Source of the DNA: Leuctra nigra
Taxonomy: Eukaryota > Arthropoda > Insecta > Plecoptera > Leuctridae
DNA: 64,000 nucleotides
Reading direction: 5' to 3'
Assembly (NCBI GenBank): GCA_934045905.1
Contig: OW203767.1
Span: 13,767,073 to 13,831,072 of the forward strand
The notes under the pieces are model-generated. The model was not told the DNA's origin. It saw nothing but the letters and a program-made list of their open reading frames with translations, and made no database searches. The stretch's first letter is position 1; each line of letters starts with the position of its first letter. A program made the translations under genes and the position numbers. This document shows, piece by piece, positions 1-11,900 of this stretch.

Positions 1-209
1 GCTTTCTTACAAAATAATGAATTCAATTTGAAATATGAAACTTTTATAATTATTGTTCAGTTTATTTCATAGTAGGCTATATTCTAGAACATAGGCAAAA
101 TCCTACGAAAACCGCTCATCACAAGTTATACAAATGATTGCCGCAATTCTTGGAACTTAGTGTATTTCTTTAAAAATTACCGAGAAGTCTACCAAGTAGT
201 ACTTAAAAA

Positions 210-568
210 GGAATAACGTCAACTCTGAGTTGGCGTTCTTCCACTTTCTTAAGAAATATCTAAGTCCTAAAACCGGAACAACGCCAACTAGGAGTTGACT
301 TTATTCCGGTGGAAGAACGTCAACTCACAGTTGGCGTTATTCCACTTTTACGAGAATTCTTCTAAGTGCTAAAACCGGAATAAAGTCAACTCCCAGTTGG
401 CGTTATTCCGGTGGAATAACGTCAACTCAGAGTTGGCGTTATTCCACTTGTAAATTTGGTAAAGTACTTTTACCGGAACAACGCCAACTCCGAGTTGACA
501 TTATTCCGGTTCATGAAAAGCCCATGTCACACAAGGGAGTTGGCGTTATTCCAGTTGGCGCTATTCAG
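210..568. repeat. Tandem array of alternating 33-37 bp palindromes
   Basis: Six near-perfect palindromes lie at 210-242, 273-309, 311-343, 375-411, 413-445 and 473-509, with a broken seventh at 532-568. Each has the core CAACTC-N-GAGTTG flanked by AACG and GGAAT/ATTCC. Two types alternate: one starts GGAATAACGTC, the other starts CCGGAA and ends TTCCGG. The pair repeats about every 100 bp, so this is a three-unit tandem repeat in which each unit carries two hairpins. No coding potential is evident. It may be a satellite seed or a piece of a foldback transposon. Confidence 0.8.
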
Positions 569-1720
569 GCGACTCGGTTTTATGAGCTCGTTGCATCAGT
601 ACATAATGAACCAACTCCTGGGGGCGACTTCCAAGCAATATCGCCTGGAAAATAAACTACGCAGAGTTTTAATCTGACTTTTCCACGAAGTAAAACGCAT
701 AATAAATCCGTGCAGAGTTGATGAACGACGCAATAAAAAAACATCTAGGAAAATATTAAGTTTTTGCGTGAATGGAGGCCATGTGACTAAGTATTCAAGT
801 CGAAAGTAATAGTAGGTTTTACAGATGGTTGCAGGTTCTTGCAAGGAAATGCAAGGCTTCGAAGACGTAATTTGCATGATTCACTTACAACATTTGAAAC
901 CCAGTTCAGAAATCGAGTTAATTTCTGCTTAGGTACCTACTACCTGTTACCACATATGTTGCATATTGAATAACTCAGAAAACAATTATTTCCTAGCTCT
1001 AGGATGCGACCTTAGCGATCGAATGCATGAAGTTCTGATCCGAGTCTATTGAGAGAGTAGCTAATTAGAATGAGTAGCTAGATCGATCCCGCATTGACAC
1101 GGCCAAGAGAGCGCGCGGTTCCTAGGTGTCGCCTACACTTCCACCCTCCCAGGCCCACCGCCCCCGACCACATCTTATCTATAAATATCTCCTCCACAAT
1201 CCCAGACGATCTATCAAGTTGCATCCCACGGGATGACTCCATATCTCAGAGGCCTGCATTATAGTAGTTCGTCAGTCCGCGAGGAGATTGCACTTGGGAT
1301 GCTGTAGTTGCTATGGCTACCACCGTCAATAAGTCTGTGACGTAGAGACTTGGCGGCGATGGGGGAGGGGGGGACGGCGTGGAGAGGAGAGAGGAACAAG
1401 TCACGTCATCACCTTCTCGCTGGTTGTAATAAATGCGGTCGCTAACTATGATCATCTGGAACGAGTAGTGTCAATAGATGTGTACGACCTTGTAGTGCAC
1501 CTTGCATGGCTGCTTGGAGATATTGATGGGAGTTTATCTGATCGTTATACGAGACACGAGGTGTTATCTTCGTGTGATCGTTGGAGAGAGATAGCAGATA
1601 GCAAAATGAACTACACGAATTCGCAATAGATCATCCATAAAACTAAATTCAATACGTTGTACACTTCTGTAAGCTAATTAATCAATTTGCTGATTTTTAC
1701 GTCGGTTTCTAAATAGTTTC
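569..1720. other. Intergenic, no supported gene
   Basis: Only short ORFs with no recognisable content occur here. A TATA-like string (TCTATAAATATC) lies near 1178, in the middle of a locally GC-richer stretch, but no transcript can be supported downstream. Confidence 0.5.
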
Positions 1721-1728
1721 ATCGGCAA

Positions 1729-2579
1729 CAGGCGCGTAGGAACTTCATTTTGAGTGGGGGGGTCAAAATTATCGGGGAACGATGAATGTGAGAAAAAAGC
1801 AGTGTGCCGCGCACAAGGGAGTCTGGGGGCTTGCCCCCCAATTTGCCCCGCAGGGCCTTTTTTGAATTTTTCATACAAAAGAATCGAATTTGAAGCTATT
1901 TTGGCATTCTTTTCAAAGACATTTACAATGTGTGATATGCAATATTCTGTGGAAACTTTAGACATTTGTGATAATCTGTAACTATTTGTTTTTATTAAAT
2001 CTCCAATGGCCCCGCAGGGAAATTTTTGAGTTTTTGATACAAAAGAATCGAATTTGAAGCTATATTCGCATCCTTTTTAAAGAAATTTAAAATGTGTGAT
2101 ATGCAATATTCTTGGGGAAACTTTAGACAAATTGCATTATAATTTATAATCTGTAAATTTAGTTATTTGATTAAATCTCCAATGGCCCCGCAGGGAATTT
2201 TTGAATTTCTAGTAAAGGAGAATCTATGAATCGATTTTGGAATTCATTTGAAAAAGGTTACAATAAGCAACACCAATAAGCAATAAGATACATCTGTTTG
2301 TGTTTTGGTATATTAGTTTAACGTGTAATATTTAATTTTATTCATGAGGATGATCATGTTGGACAAATTAGTTATTGTCTCATTGGAAATACCTCTGTTC
2401 AATTAGTTTTACAAAACCTGGGAAAATTTTGAGAATTCAACCTCATAATGGAGCAAATCTGTGCATTTTTGGATCTCATTATCAATATTTTTGTATATCT
2501 GGGAGTGATATCTGGGGGTGTCAAGATGAAAAGTGGGGGGGTCATTGACCCCCACTCCCCCCCCCTTCCTACGCGCCTG
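1729..2579. mobile_element. hAT-type non-autonomous DNA transposon, copy 1 of the CAGGCGCGTAGG family
   Basis: The left end is CAGGCGCGTAGGAA and the right end is the reverse complement TTCCTACGCGCCTG. A perfect 8-bp target-site duplication, ATCGGCAA, flanks it (1721-1728 and 2580-2587). Length is 851 bp. TIRs beginning CAG and an 8-bp duplication are the hallmark of the hAT superfamily. The interior has runs of G near each end and repeated internal blocks (CCCCGCAGGG, and a block around ACAAAAGAATCGAATTTGAAG). It encodes no transposase. The same family recurs at 22978-23828 and 62600-62922. Confidence 0.9.
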
Positions 2580-3213
2580 ATCGGCAACGTGATCCAGTAT
2601 ACGCATGATACGCACAAAGCTAATTTGTGTCGATAAAAGCACGAGTTTTCGCGCTTATCGATTTCCTTCGCCCACTTTTATTAGGGTCACAAAAATTCCG
2701 ACAGCGTGTAACAAATCCCCATTAGATCGGAAAATCGCGGAAATGGAAAAAAAAAACTGAAACTCTTGACTTCTCGCCGTCGTTGACGAAAAGCCCGAAG
2801 GGAAATGAACGTTCGGGCGACAAGGATGTATATAAAACAGAAATTATAGTTCAACCACGGGAGTTCAATGATGCATTTCCTCTTCTAGAATGACGCTTCA
2901 TCCTAATCATTGTCACGAATGAGAGTTCTGAGCCTGCATCGATTTCCTCGGAGGTCACAAAACTAATGCCATCTCGGAAAACTAATCGCGAAATGGACAC
3001 CGTTATTAAACCGAGGTTCGAGTGTAGAAATATCGTCTCCGCAATTAACTTGATCGTAGTTAACCCGACTTTTTACAGAGATAAAATGCGAGGCATCGGA
3101 CACGAGGCGGTTTTTTAGTCGCATCGCCGCATGCCAAGTCCATCACAATGAGAAGGGGAAGGCGATGACTATGAGTCAATGCGGAAATAGAAACAAGACG
3201 CAAACCGAACGCA

Positions 3214-3501
3214 CGGAACAGGTTGGCCGAGTGGTAACGCTCTGAACTTGTATTCCGGACGCCCGGGTTCGATTCCCGCGCCGTCCTTCCTGACTGGTGG
3301 TTTTTCGTGGTATTCCCTCAGTCGACAGGCAAATGCTGGGAAGGTACCCTACTAATAGCCTTAGGCCACGACCGCCTCCTTCCCACCTTCCATCCTTACC
3401 TACTCTTCACCATCATCTCCCAATTGTCATCATAATCATTCATCCGTCGCCATTAGCCTCGCTGCAGAACAGTGCGACGTTAAGCCCCAGACAAAAAAAA
3501 A
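3214..3501 (+). mobile_element. tRNA-derived SINE, plus orientation
   Basis: A polymerase III A box (TGGCCGAGTGG, about 3224-3234) and B box (GGTTCGATTCCC, 3266-3277) form a tRNA-like head. A non-tRNA body follows, containing TTTTTCGTGGTATTCCCTC and CATCATAATCATTCATCC, then an A-rich tail at 3492-3501. A candidate 8-bp duplication CGAACGCA flanks it (3206-3213 and 3502-3509). The head does not look like a functional tRNA. The same body is found reversed at 35056-35512. Confidence 0.75.
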
Positions 3502-3509
3502 CGAACGCA

Positions 3510-6500
3510 GCGTCCAACTAGCAAAACATTGCCCCGTGTCCCGAGGCCTAAAATGAACATTTGCGGTCGAGATATTGATAAGCGGTTATTGCAAATATGA
3601 CGAGATGAGACGGTGGGCGAAGGGGAAGGGCAGGGGACGATGTTCGTGGCACCTCACAACACAACTTCAGACGCTGCCTGCGCGGTCCGACTGAAATAGA
3701 ATTACAGAAGAGATCGCGCAGCGCAGGCAAATTCGAGCCGATTCAAAGGTCAAAATCAAAACGCGAGCGATTTGGGACGTGGAGATGAAATGAAGCGATG
3801 ATGCTGTTCTGCAAATCACATGCCATGACTCAACGAACTAGCGTGCAGAAATTCGCGACGATACAGTAGTAAACCATCCAACCGTCTCGATGATGAAAAA
3901 ACTTACGGTATTTCTCATTTCTACCAAAAATTCCATCTACTAAAGAATATAATTACATTCAGTACTCGTCATTATTTTCAAGCTTTGTTAGAAGACAATC
4001 ACCTAATGGTGGTAACATTAAATATAATTCATGTGTTTTAGTTTTACTTAGAATGTTTTCACTTTAGGAGATTTAAATGCAGTTTTGAAATGTTTTTCTA
4101 GTTAGTTGTGCGAGGCGTCACAGGAGCGCGCGTAGTAAGGTCAAAGATTCCAACATTTGTTTTGATACACGCGTTCGAAATAAGATCTGTGTAATCGAGT
4201 TTAATGTAGTATGATAATATTCTTTAGTAAGATTTCAGTAGAAATGAGATTCAATGAGACTTGTATAACCCGTTGCCACGGGCGACGTAACCAATTCTCT
4301 CCCCAAAGTGAGCTCTCCTATCGTTGCCATAGCAACTGCGAGATGTACGAGAGAGAGAGCGCGACACAGAATCAGCCAGCGCGAGAGGATTTATTTTTTA
4401 GCCCACGAGCGAGCCGGAAGACTAAAGAATCAATCCGCATAATAGTCGGGTGTACCACCTGACATATTGGCTGTTTTCCTACCCCTTTCCCCTGTCCACC
4501 GCCCGCTAAACCACCTACTCGCAGTCACGTCTTGGAGCGCTTGGAGGCACGTTTCCCGAGCGCCTGATTCCATATTGCCGAAACGGATCGGTATACAATA
4601 TCCGCTAACATCGCAAATGGTGCGGGGACATTCGCACTGCACTTGCCTCACGACGCACACAAGATCAATCCGCACCAGAATTAATCACAGCGTCTCCCTT
4701 ACACACCGAAGTGAAATCAAAATAAACACATTATCGATCAAACACCTACTTGGGAGCGTCGGCATGCACACCTGTCAAAATAGCGACGCCGTGAACGCGT
4801 GCACCTTGCTCGGTAGGCGTGTGTAGGGGGAAAAAAATCATGTGACCTAGATTAGCATACGTAACGATTAGCTCGAGCTGTATGTAGCCTCAGTGACAAA
4901 TGCCGCAGTTGGAAACAAAATCAACTGCAAAACCCTTCCTAAACAGCAGATTTGCATACTAGACAAGCCGACATCGCTATGCTAATAATATTACCACATA
5001 ATAGGTGCCTTCAGAAGACATGATTACATCATTGCAACTAGATTTGTAAGCAGTTGACTCGGTTGGCTTGGAATACCTTTGTGAACTAATAACAATAACG
5101 TAGGCGAAGCATGAAATTGTCTCAACCCCCGCTTCTACCTCTTCACATTCCCGGGGTTCTTCCATCCCTTGACGACTAGATAGAAAACCGGGAAGAAATG
5201 ACGGGAATGAAATGCCTGGAAGCTGTATGAACAGAATGACGTCATTGCCGCCGCCGACATTCTCTTTGATGGTAATTACGACGAACATTAGGGGGATCAA
5301 TGACAATGCCGGACAACAAAAACGAACCACAAGGAACTAATCTGGTTTAGGTGATAGACCTTAGGCAATAAAAGTGTGTGATTGTACCACTGCTGGTTTG
5401 GTTTACTGACAGCTGGCCATATCAATGTGACACTTTTGTCAGCTGATTGCTGTTAATCAGTCGCATAAATCTCATGAGTTCATACACAGCACATTGCACA
5501 AGTATACAATTAATACTATTTTAATCAACGATTTTAATTACAGTCGAACAAAGATTCTGAGTCTATACTATGCTCTTGATTCTTGTTGAGTACAGACAAT
5601 CTTCTGTAATTTATCAGCCTATAAGATCTAATGTATAATTATAGACAGCACCTTATTTCTCAAACCCCAAGGAAATTATTTACGCAATTCCACGGTCTAC
5701 AAAAGCGTGTCTTGGACGAGCCTACATGAGGTGAGTGGCGAAGCGTAGATAAGCGTTGTGAAAGCGTTGACAGCTGGGTGTAATGACAACTCTTTCAGCT
5801 AGACTATCACTCTAATTTAGTAGGCAATTCAACCGCTTTTCTGATGACAAATGTTTCAGTAGGTGTTTTATGTAATAGGCTAAATCCATTAAGGCGAAGT
5901 GGTCTAAAAATTACAATTTGCAATTTGATCAAAATGTCACGAAAATTTGATCTGAGAGTAGGTTCTTTATTTAAATATTTTATTTTACGGTGTCTCCTAC
6001 GATTGGAACGAATTTCTATTCAAATTATTTTCCATGTGGATAATTTAAGGGTTGGTTTTAAAATGTTCTTTTGGAAGGGCAAAATCTTTGGCAAAATCTA
6101 CCAACCCGCGCGGTAAATATAGGAACAAATACGTGGGTGCACCTGTACCTTTATTTGCGACTATTAATTTAATTAGTTATGAAATGAGACAAAAAGAACA
6201 CTGCGCAGTAGAAAACTCCTAAAACTAGTTCTGAACCAGTCGGACCTGATTGTCAAATGTATTAGACTGTAGACACCTAGGAGATGTAACAATGTATTCG
6301 CGTGCATACCACAGCGTTCAAGAGCATTGCCTCGGCATGCCGCCATGTTTTCACGAGCACCACGTGGGTCAAAACAATCATCAAACTACACATCGTTGAC
6401 GAAATAAAAAAAACAACGTTGCATACCGAGCACTAATTCAACAATAATCAGGTATTTGAAACGTTGCTGTGTTCTAAACTTGATACCCAATCAAGGGAGG

Positions 6501-6737
6501 AGGGCAATGGACGGAAAGCAAAACAATACCATTATTCAAATTCAAAATATACTCGACTTTGATATAGGTAGGTACATAAAAAGAACAAATCGAAAATGTA
6601 TTTTTTTTCGCAATTAGGTATACAAAAGAATTTAGACCCACAAGGAATCGACTACAAAAAAATACGCTGAGAACATAGGAAATCCAATTAAAGTACCTAT
6701 ATATGTAGAAATCATCAAAACATCCTCAAATCCTCTA
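3510..6737. other. Intergenic, no supported gene
   Basis: ORFs up to about 120 codons occur (for example 4467-4826) but none shows a recognisable domain, splice-linked partner or compositional signal. I see no RNA gene or clear transposon ends here. Confidence 0.5.
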
Positions 6738-7125
6738 CAAATCATAAAACGGTATTTGAACCAAACGGAAATTGGTTGAAAAAATGTGCTGGCAACATCC
6801 GATAAAGTCTATGCTAACTTGTCATACCTCTACTCTCTAGTAGTTGAGCTCTGATTTCTTTGATAATAACAAGGATTGATAGACCACATTTTAAATTATC
6901 TAGTTAGCTCTGCTTTTCAAAAAATTTCATATGCAGTACCGTGATCCTCATATCTATTCATGTTATTATCCATTGTTGAAAAACACTAATAGATATTAGG
7001 ATCACGGTACTGCATATGAAATTTTTTGAAAAGCAGAGCTATCTAGATAATTTAAAATGTGGTCTATTGTCAAGGGACCTGACCAGCAGCCAATCCGTTT
7101 CATTCAAATACCGTTTTGTGATTTG
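6738..7125. repeat. Nested foldback element with a long internal hairpin
   Basis: The outer arms share CAAATCAYAAAACGGTATTT (6738 onward; reversed, ending at 7125). Inside lies a near-perfect hairpin with arms of about 80 bp at 6879-6958 and 6988-7067 and a loop of about 29 bp. The left outer arm carries extra sequence that the right one lacks. The structure resembles a MITE. No coding region is present, and no target duplication was identified. Confidence 0.75.
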
Positions 7126-7135
7126 TTGGGGGGTG

Positions 7136-7253
7136 TATAGTCAAGGAAACTAGATGGTTCATACTCTATCTCTCTCTGCTCCATATAAAAACATGTTTAT
7201 GTTATGGGTCAGAGAGAGGCAGAGTATGAACCATCTAGTTTCCCTGACTGTAT
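7136..7253. mobile_element. Short hairpin MITE, possibly Tc1/mariner type
   Basis: Inverted arms of about 43 bp (7136-7178 and 7210-7253) share AAACTAGATGGTTCATACTC and differ at only a few positions. TA lies at both outer edges, consistent with, but not proof of, a Tc1/mariner TA duplication. It is 10 bp from the preceding foldback. Confidence 0.6.
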
Positions 7254-7303
7254 AGCATTATACACATTATTTTATTTTTATAATCCAATCGTGGTCGCCC
7301 TAT

Positions 7304-8986
7304 CCCTGCTGAAAATTCTTGCCAAGATCTTGCAAGATCTTGCAAGATCTTGCTAAGATCTTGTATTAACCAAGATCTTGCCAAGATCTTGCTAAGATCT
7401 TATCAAGATCTTGGATTTACCAAGATCTTGACAAGATCTTGGTAAGGTCTTTGCAAGATCTTGTATTAAACAAGATCTTGCCAAGATCTTACCAAGATCT
7501 TGGTAATATCTTGATAAGATCTTATCAAGATCTTGACAAGACCTAATCAAGATCTTGCCAAGATCTTACCAAGATCTTGGTAAGATCTTGGTAAGATCTT
7601 GGTAATATCTTAATAAGATTTTATCAAGATCTTTACAAGACCTAATCAAGATCTTGCCAAGATCTTGCCAAGATCTTGCCAAGATCTTACCAAGATTTTT
7701 TCAAGATCTTGCTAAGGCCCTTAGGAAAATTTCCTATAGTATATTTTGAAGTAGGTAGGTATTCCAAAGTATTATGTAATAACGTGTAGTAAACTATAGT
7801 ATGTGCTATAGTACTTGAAGTACATGCAAAAACTTACTCCATAATACCATAGATTACTGAAGTAAATTCTACAGTATCGGTGGTAAACTAAAGTATAAAC
7901 TACAGTATTTTTACTACCGCTGAAATAGACTGTTTTTTACTCTGGAGTAAATATACTTGACCTACTGTAGTAATTGTTGATAAATAAATAATAATAATAA
8001 TTCTAAGTATGTACTATAGTGTTTTTACTACTTGCGATATATACTGCAGTTTTCTATAGTAAAGTTATAGGGAACGTACTTTACTGTAGTAATTCGAAGT
8101 ATGTAGCTAGAGTACTTTGACTACAGACAGAATAAGTTTGCTATAGTAAGTTCTATAGGTAGTATATACTTCATTGAAAATCTATAGTATCTCATCTGTA
8201 GTAAAGAAAAGTGTAATCTACAGTATGTTTACTATAGCCGATTTATATTGTAGTTTAGTAAATTCTGAAGTATCTTCATTGACTTTTTACTACAGTATTT
8301 GTAGTAGTAAGGTATATAAACTACAGAATTTTTACTTCATTGACTTAGAAAATTTGCACCACATCACCTAGTAAAATAAACTATAGTAATTATATTACAG
8401 AGCGTGAGCTGATATATTTTATGGGGAAATATCACAGATCAATTTATTTTGTAAATAAATCTTAATATTTATCGTTTCTCCTATTTTATCATGTTAATAA
8501 CAATATAATGATACACTAAATAATATAAATATGTTCACTTAAATATGAAAACTCAATATGATCACTATTAGCGCAGCTAAGTCTTGTCTGCACCGGTGGC
8601 CTACTCGGTAAGACGCTCGACTACGGACCACGAGATCGCAGGTTCAAAACACGGCGGTTCCACGGGATTTTATAATTGAAATGTGTAATCAAACCTTGTC
8701 CAATACTTCAGAAGAGGTTTCCCGAATGCAAATGAGTATTCATAAATATAGAAAATTTTATTTTTTTATGAAATTTTAACGTTTTTTTGGCAGCAAAATG
8801 TAAAAGATCTTGCTAAGATCTTGCCAAGATCTTGCAAGATCTTGCTAAGATCTTGGCAAGATCTTGCAAGATCTTAGCAAGATCTCTTAGCAAGATCTTG
8901 CAAGATCTTGCAAGATCTTGTTTGCAACATCTTGCTAAGATCTTGGCAAGATCTTAGCAAGATCTTGCTAAGATTTTTCAGCAGGG
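7304..8986. mobile_element. Foldback-like DNA element with CAAGATCTTG arrays at both ends
   Basis: The ends are CCCTGCTGAAAA and its reverse complement (TTTTCAGCAGGG), with TAT on both sides (7301-7303 and 8987-8989). Both terminal zones are arrays of the palindromic 10-mer CAAGATCTTG and variants (about 7317-7716 and 8805-8975). The centre at 7730-8400 is a degenerate mix of CTATAGTA, CTACAGTA and TGAAGTA words. A tRNA-like box pair lies at 8597-8651. Terminal zones made of short tandem repeats are typical of foldback (FB-like) elements. No transposase is encoded. The superfamily is not certain. Confidence 0.7.
8597..8651 (+). repeat. tRNA-like polymerase III promoter boxes (SINE head) inside the foldback element
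   Basis: An A-box-like string TGGCCTACTCGG (8597-8608) and a B-box-like string GGTTCAAAACA (8641-8651) stand at tRNA-like spacing. The rest does not fold convincingly as a tRNA, so a SINE-derived head captured in, or inserted into, the surrounding element is more likely than a tRNA gene. Confidence 0.4.
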
Positions 8987-8989
8987 TAT

Positions 8990-11900
8990 GTAAATCGGAA
9001 CGAATTCTTATCAAATTGTTGTGCAGCCCCTCCTATACTTTTTCAATTTAGAATGAAAGGTAGAATTTAGAATTAGGTACTTTGCGAGTGGAGTTCTATT
9101 CGAAACTTAACATTTATTCTGTTATCAGTTTCCTCCTAATGTTCGCCCAGCAGACCATACACAAATAAAATTATTTTGACATTTAGAACGCAGAATAGCG
9201 ATGACAAGCGAGCCATCAAGCACAACATCTCAACTCAACACGAAATAACTCTGTGAAGCCACTGCAATATCCATCACTATTTGTAACCAACATTTATCGA
9301 TAATTTCAAAATATAAGCGTAAAATACAAAATTACTTGTTATCACTTTCGCTGAAAATGTGTAGAACACGATAAAATATTGGTTTAGGTGACCTACAACT
9401 TTATCGGACAAATAATGACCAGGTATGGTAGACAACAAATACACACAAAATCTCAGCTCCCCCAGATAAAAGGTGTGACCTGCATCGCATTAACAGAAAC
9501 CCAACGGGAGACGTTTGCTGTGAACATTACAAAACAATTGGGACGACCCCTATGTGTCATAAGTAGAAATTTTCCCATCACTACAACGCCTCTACTAACT
9601 GATAAAAAAAAACTCAATTAAGATAAGTAAACTAATAAACAATGTTAAACTTGTCGTGTCCGAGTTGACTTCCATCCATCCGGGCATTTAGTCACAGTCG
9701 AGTACTGCGGAATGTTGCATACACCTGTAGTAATTGATAACAGGTGCGATAAGGCAAGTGGCCACCTGACAGGGTAGTCAGTGGAGCACAGCCCCCCAGC
9801 TAACCTGTTTGACCACAGAGCATGGCTGCCAGGCGAAGCGTGGAGTGACCCTCATTTACATGCACCACCCCCGATCAAATCAATGCAAACCACCTCAATT
9901 CACCTGACACGGGGTTCTAACGGGGTGGGGAGGAAATTAAAATGCTAGGTGGGAACGAGTGTTTGTATTGTTTCACGAGGCTAATTATTAGTTGTAAACA
10001 TTATGCGAGAAATGCACAAGTGTCCATGAAACGACGACGGGTTAATTTATGAGTGTAAACCTTGATTTTCAGCAAGACTCAACTTTATTACCTACATACC
10101 TATAGATGTAGACATAATCGACAAACTGTCGTAACAAAATTCTGTGTTATTTGTTGTGTTGATAATTTACTTTCTTAATCTCAAAACGGAGCACAATAAG
10201 GCGGCTGATAGTCAGAAAAAAGTAGGAATTGATTCTTAAAATTGAAATAAAAAGTCATAAGTGTCAATAGTAGATTAAAGTTCTCCGATATTTCGTATCT
10301 TTTCGAAACATTTCGGGCCTCCACACGAGCCTGCCATAATGAGTGTGACATTTATGTTAATCTGGAGGAGAGTATCTTTGCTAGAGAATCACTGGCATAT
10401 TTTATCTTGAGCTGATTACGAAGGCTAATTTCGCAAATATGGGATAATAGCAACTCACTCTCCACTAATTTAAAAGACCGGTTACCTGCCAATTCCTAAA
10501 AAAAAATAATTAACCAAGCAAAAAAAATCAGATTGACAGTTTATAAAAGCTCCCAAGTAGTACCTCTTTTGAACATCAATCCTGTCACTTTCCTGGACAT
10601 ATTTTGGTAGGCAAACATAAAAGTAAAATTTTCACTTTAACAAGAGACTCGAAACCAGAAGAGGAAACATGAAAATCGATATAAAAGGATACTAGTTATT
10701 ACACGCTTATCTATGCGGTTTCCTTTCTAACAACGTGTCACAATACAATGCTATGTTGTGCCAAGAGATATCCTAATTTGTGCATTACAATGCCATTGCT
10801 TATCAATAATGTGACAATGTATAATTTGCTGAAACGCCGAGCTTTGAACTTGCACAAAAACAACGAGAGGAGCTTATAAAGGTCTCTGAATCCACTGCAG
10901 ACATGAGCACGCTTGGAGAGTTACGAACTCACACAGCTGTTACATTATTCCGTCATTTTAATTACTAGTTACCCTATTGTCATGTTACCCCATAATTAAT
11001 TAGACTACTATAGAAGGGCTAGCGAATTGATTTTAGATGAACACACGCAATTTGCATGGATACCAATTTATGACAGCGGTAAGTGTACAGAGCCCAGCGA
11101 AGCAAATCACAATTTTAATAAAACATTGTATGCCAAGGATGTTGTGCGGAGGTGGAGAGAGTGGAGTGGGTAACTGGAGACTCGTCATCGTAGTCATGAC
11201 AACCGTGTGGTGGTGGCGATGATGATGTCTCCTGTTACCATGGTAACCTGGGTCCATTAACGAGATCGCCCGTGTAACTCGATGTGTAGTACTCCCCCCT
11301 CTACCCGCCCTCACGGATGCCGAGCTCGAGACAAGGCTTTACACGTAGCATCATCCATGGCGTAAAAAATTGTATCAAAGTGGAGACATCTTCGATTTTC
11401 CAGGTGGTATCAACTATTTCGGTTACGAGGAACAAGTCGATAATGGAATGCTCCCCGCCCTGTCTAGGAGAGCTTCGCAAATTGCGATTCCTGATCGAGA
11501 TAATTTTACTGACCCGTTAAACTAAAGCGTAAAGTATTGATACAGCGTCTCTATGTTCAACAATAGTGCTCACATGGCATTGCATAGGTGTTGCCGTACT
11601 ATTAATAGTTCTAATGCCTAGTTTAGGTTGAGACCAAAATATAAATCCAAATGAAATCACTGGCAACGGAGTAATGCCACTAACCTTGTAGACTCAATGG
11701 CAACGCGCTAGTCATTTGCGAAGCGTTTTGGTGTCTTTATCACTCGTGTCGTGAGGCCTAATGTGGCCTTAGCACAAAAGCGAAGCTGATTACGTACACA
11801 ATTTAAATCACTCGACTATGGCAGTCTGCCAATTACTTGTTCGACGCGACTCTGCTTGATCGGCCAGCTGTGAAGACGTGGTAACTCTTGACCAAAACCG

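Noticed and set aside
210..568. CRISPR-like array
   Set aside because: The repeats alternate between two palindrome types, the spacers are short and partly shared, and the window is eukaryotic.
3221..3290. tRNA gene
   Set aside because: A and B boxes are present but the arms do not pair as a tRNA and a SINE body, tail and duplication follow.
4467..4826. 119-codon plus-strand ORF
   Set aside because: No recognisable motif, no splice partner and similar-length ORFs on the other strand at the same place.
8590..8665. tRNA gene
   Set aside because: Only the box motifs fit; the acceptor stem does not pair and it lies inside a repeat element.
11033..11314. 93-codon minus-strand ORF with a His-rich segment and hydrophobic stretch
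   Set aside because: The His run comes from a simple repeat and an overlapping plus-strand ORF is equally long; no support for a gene.
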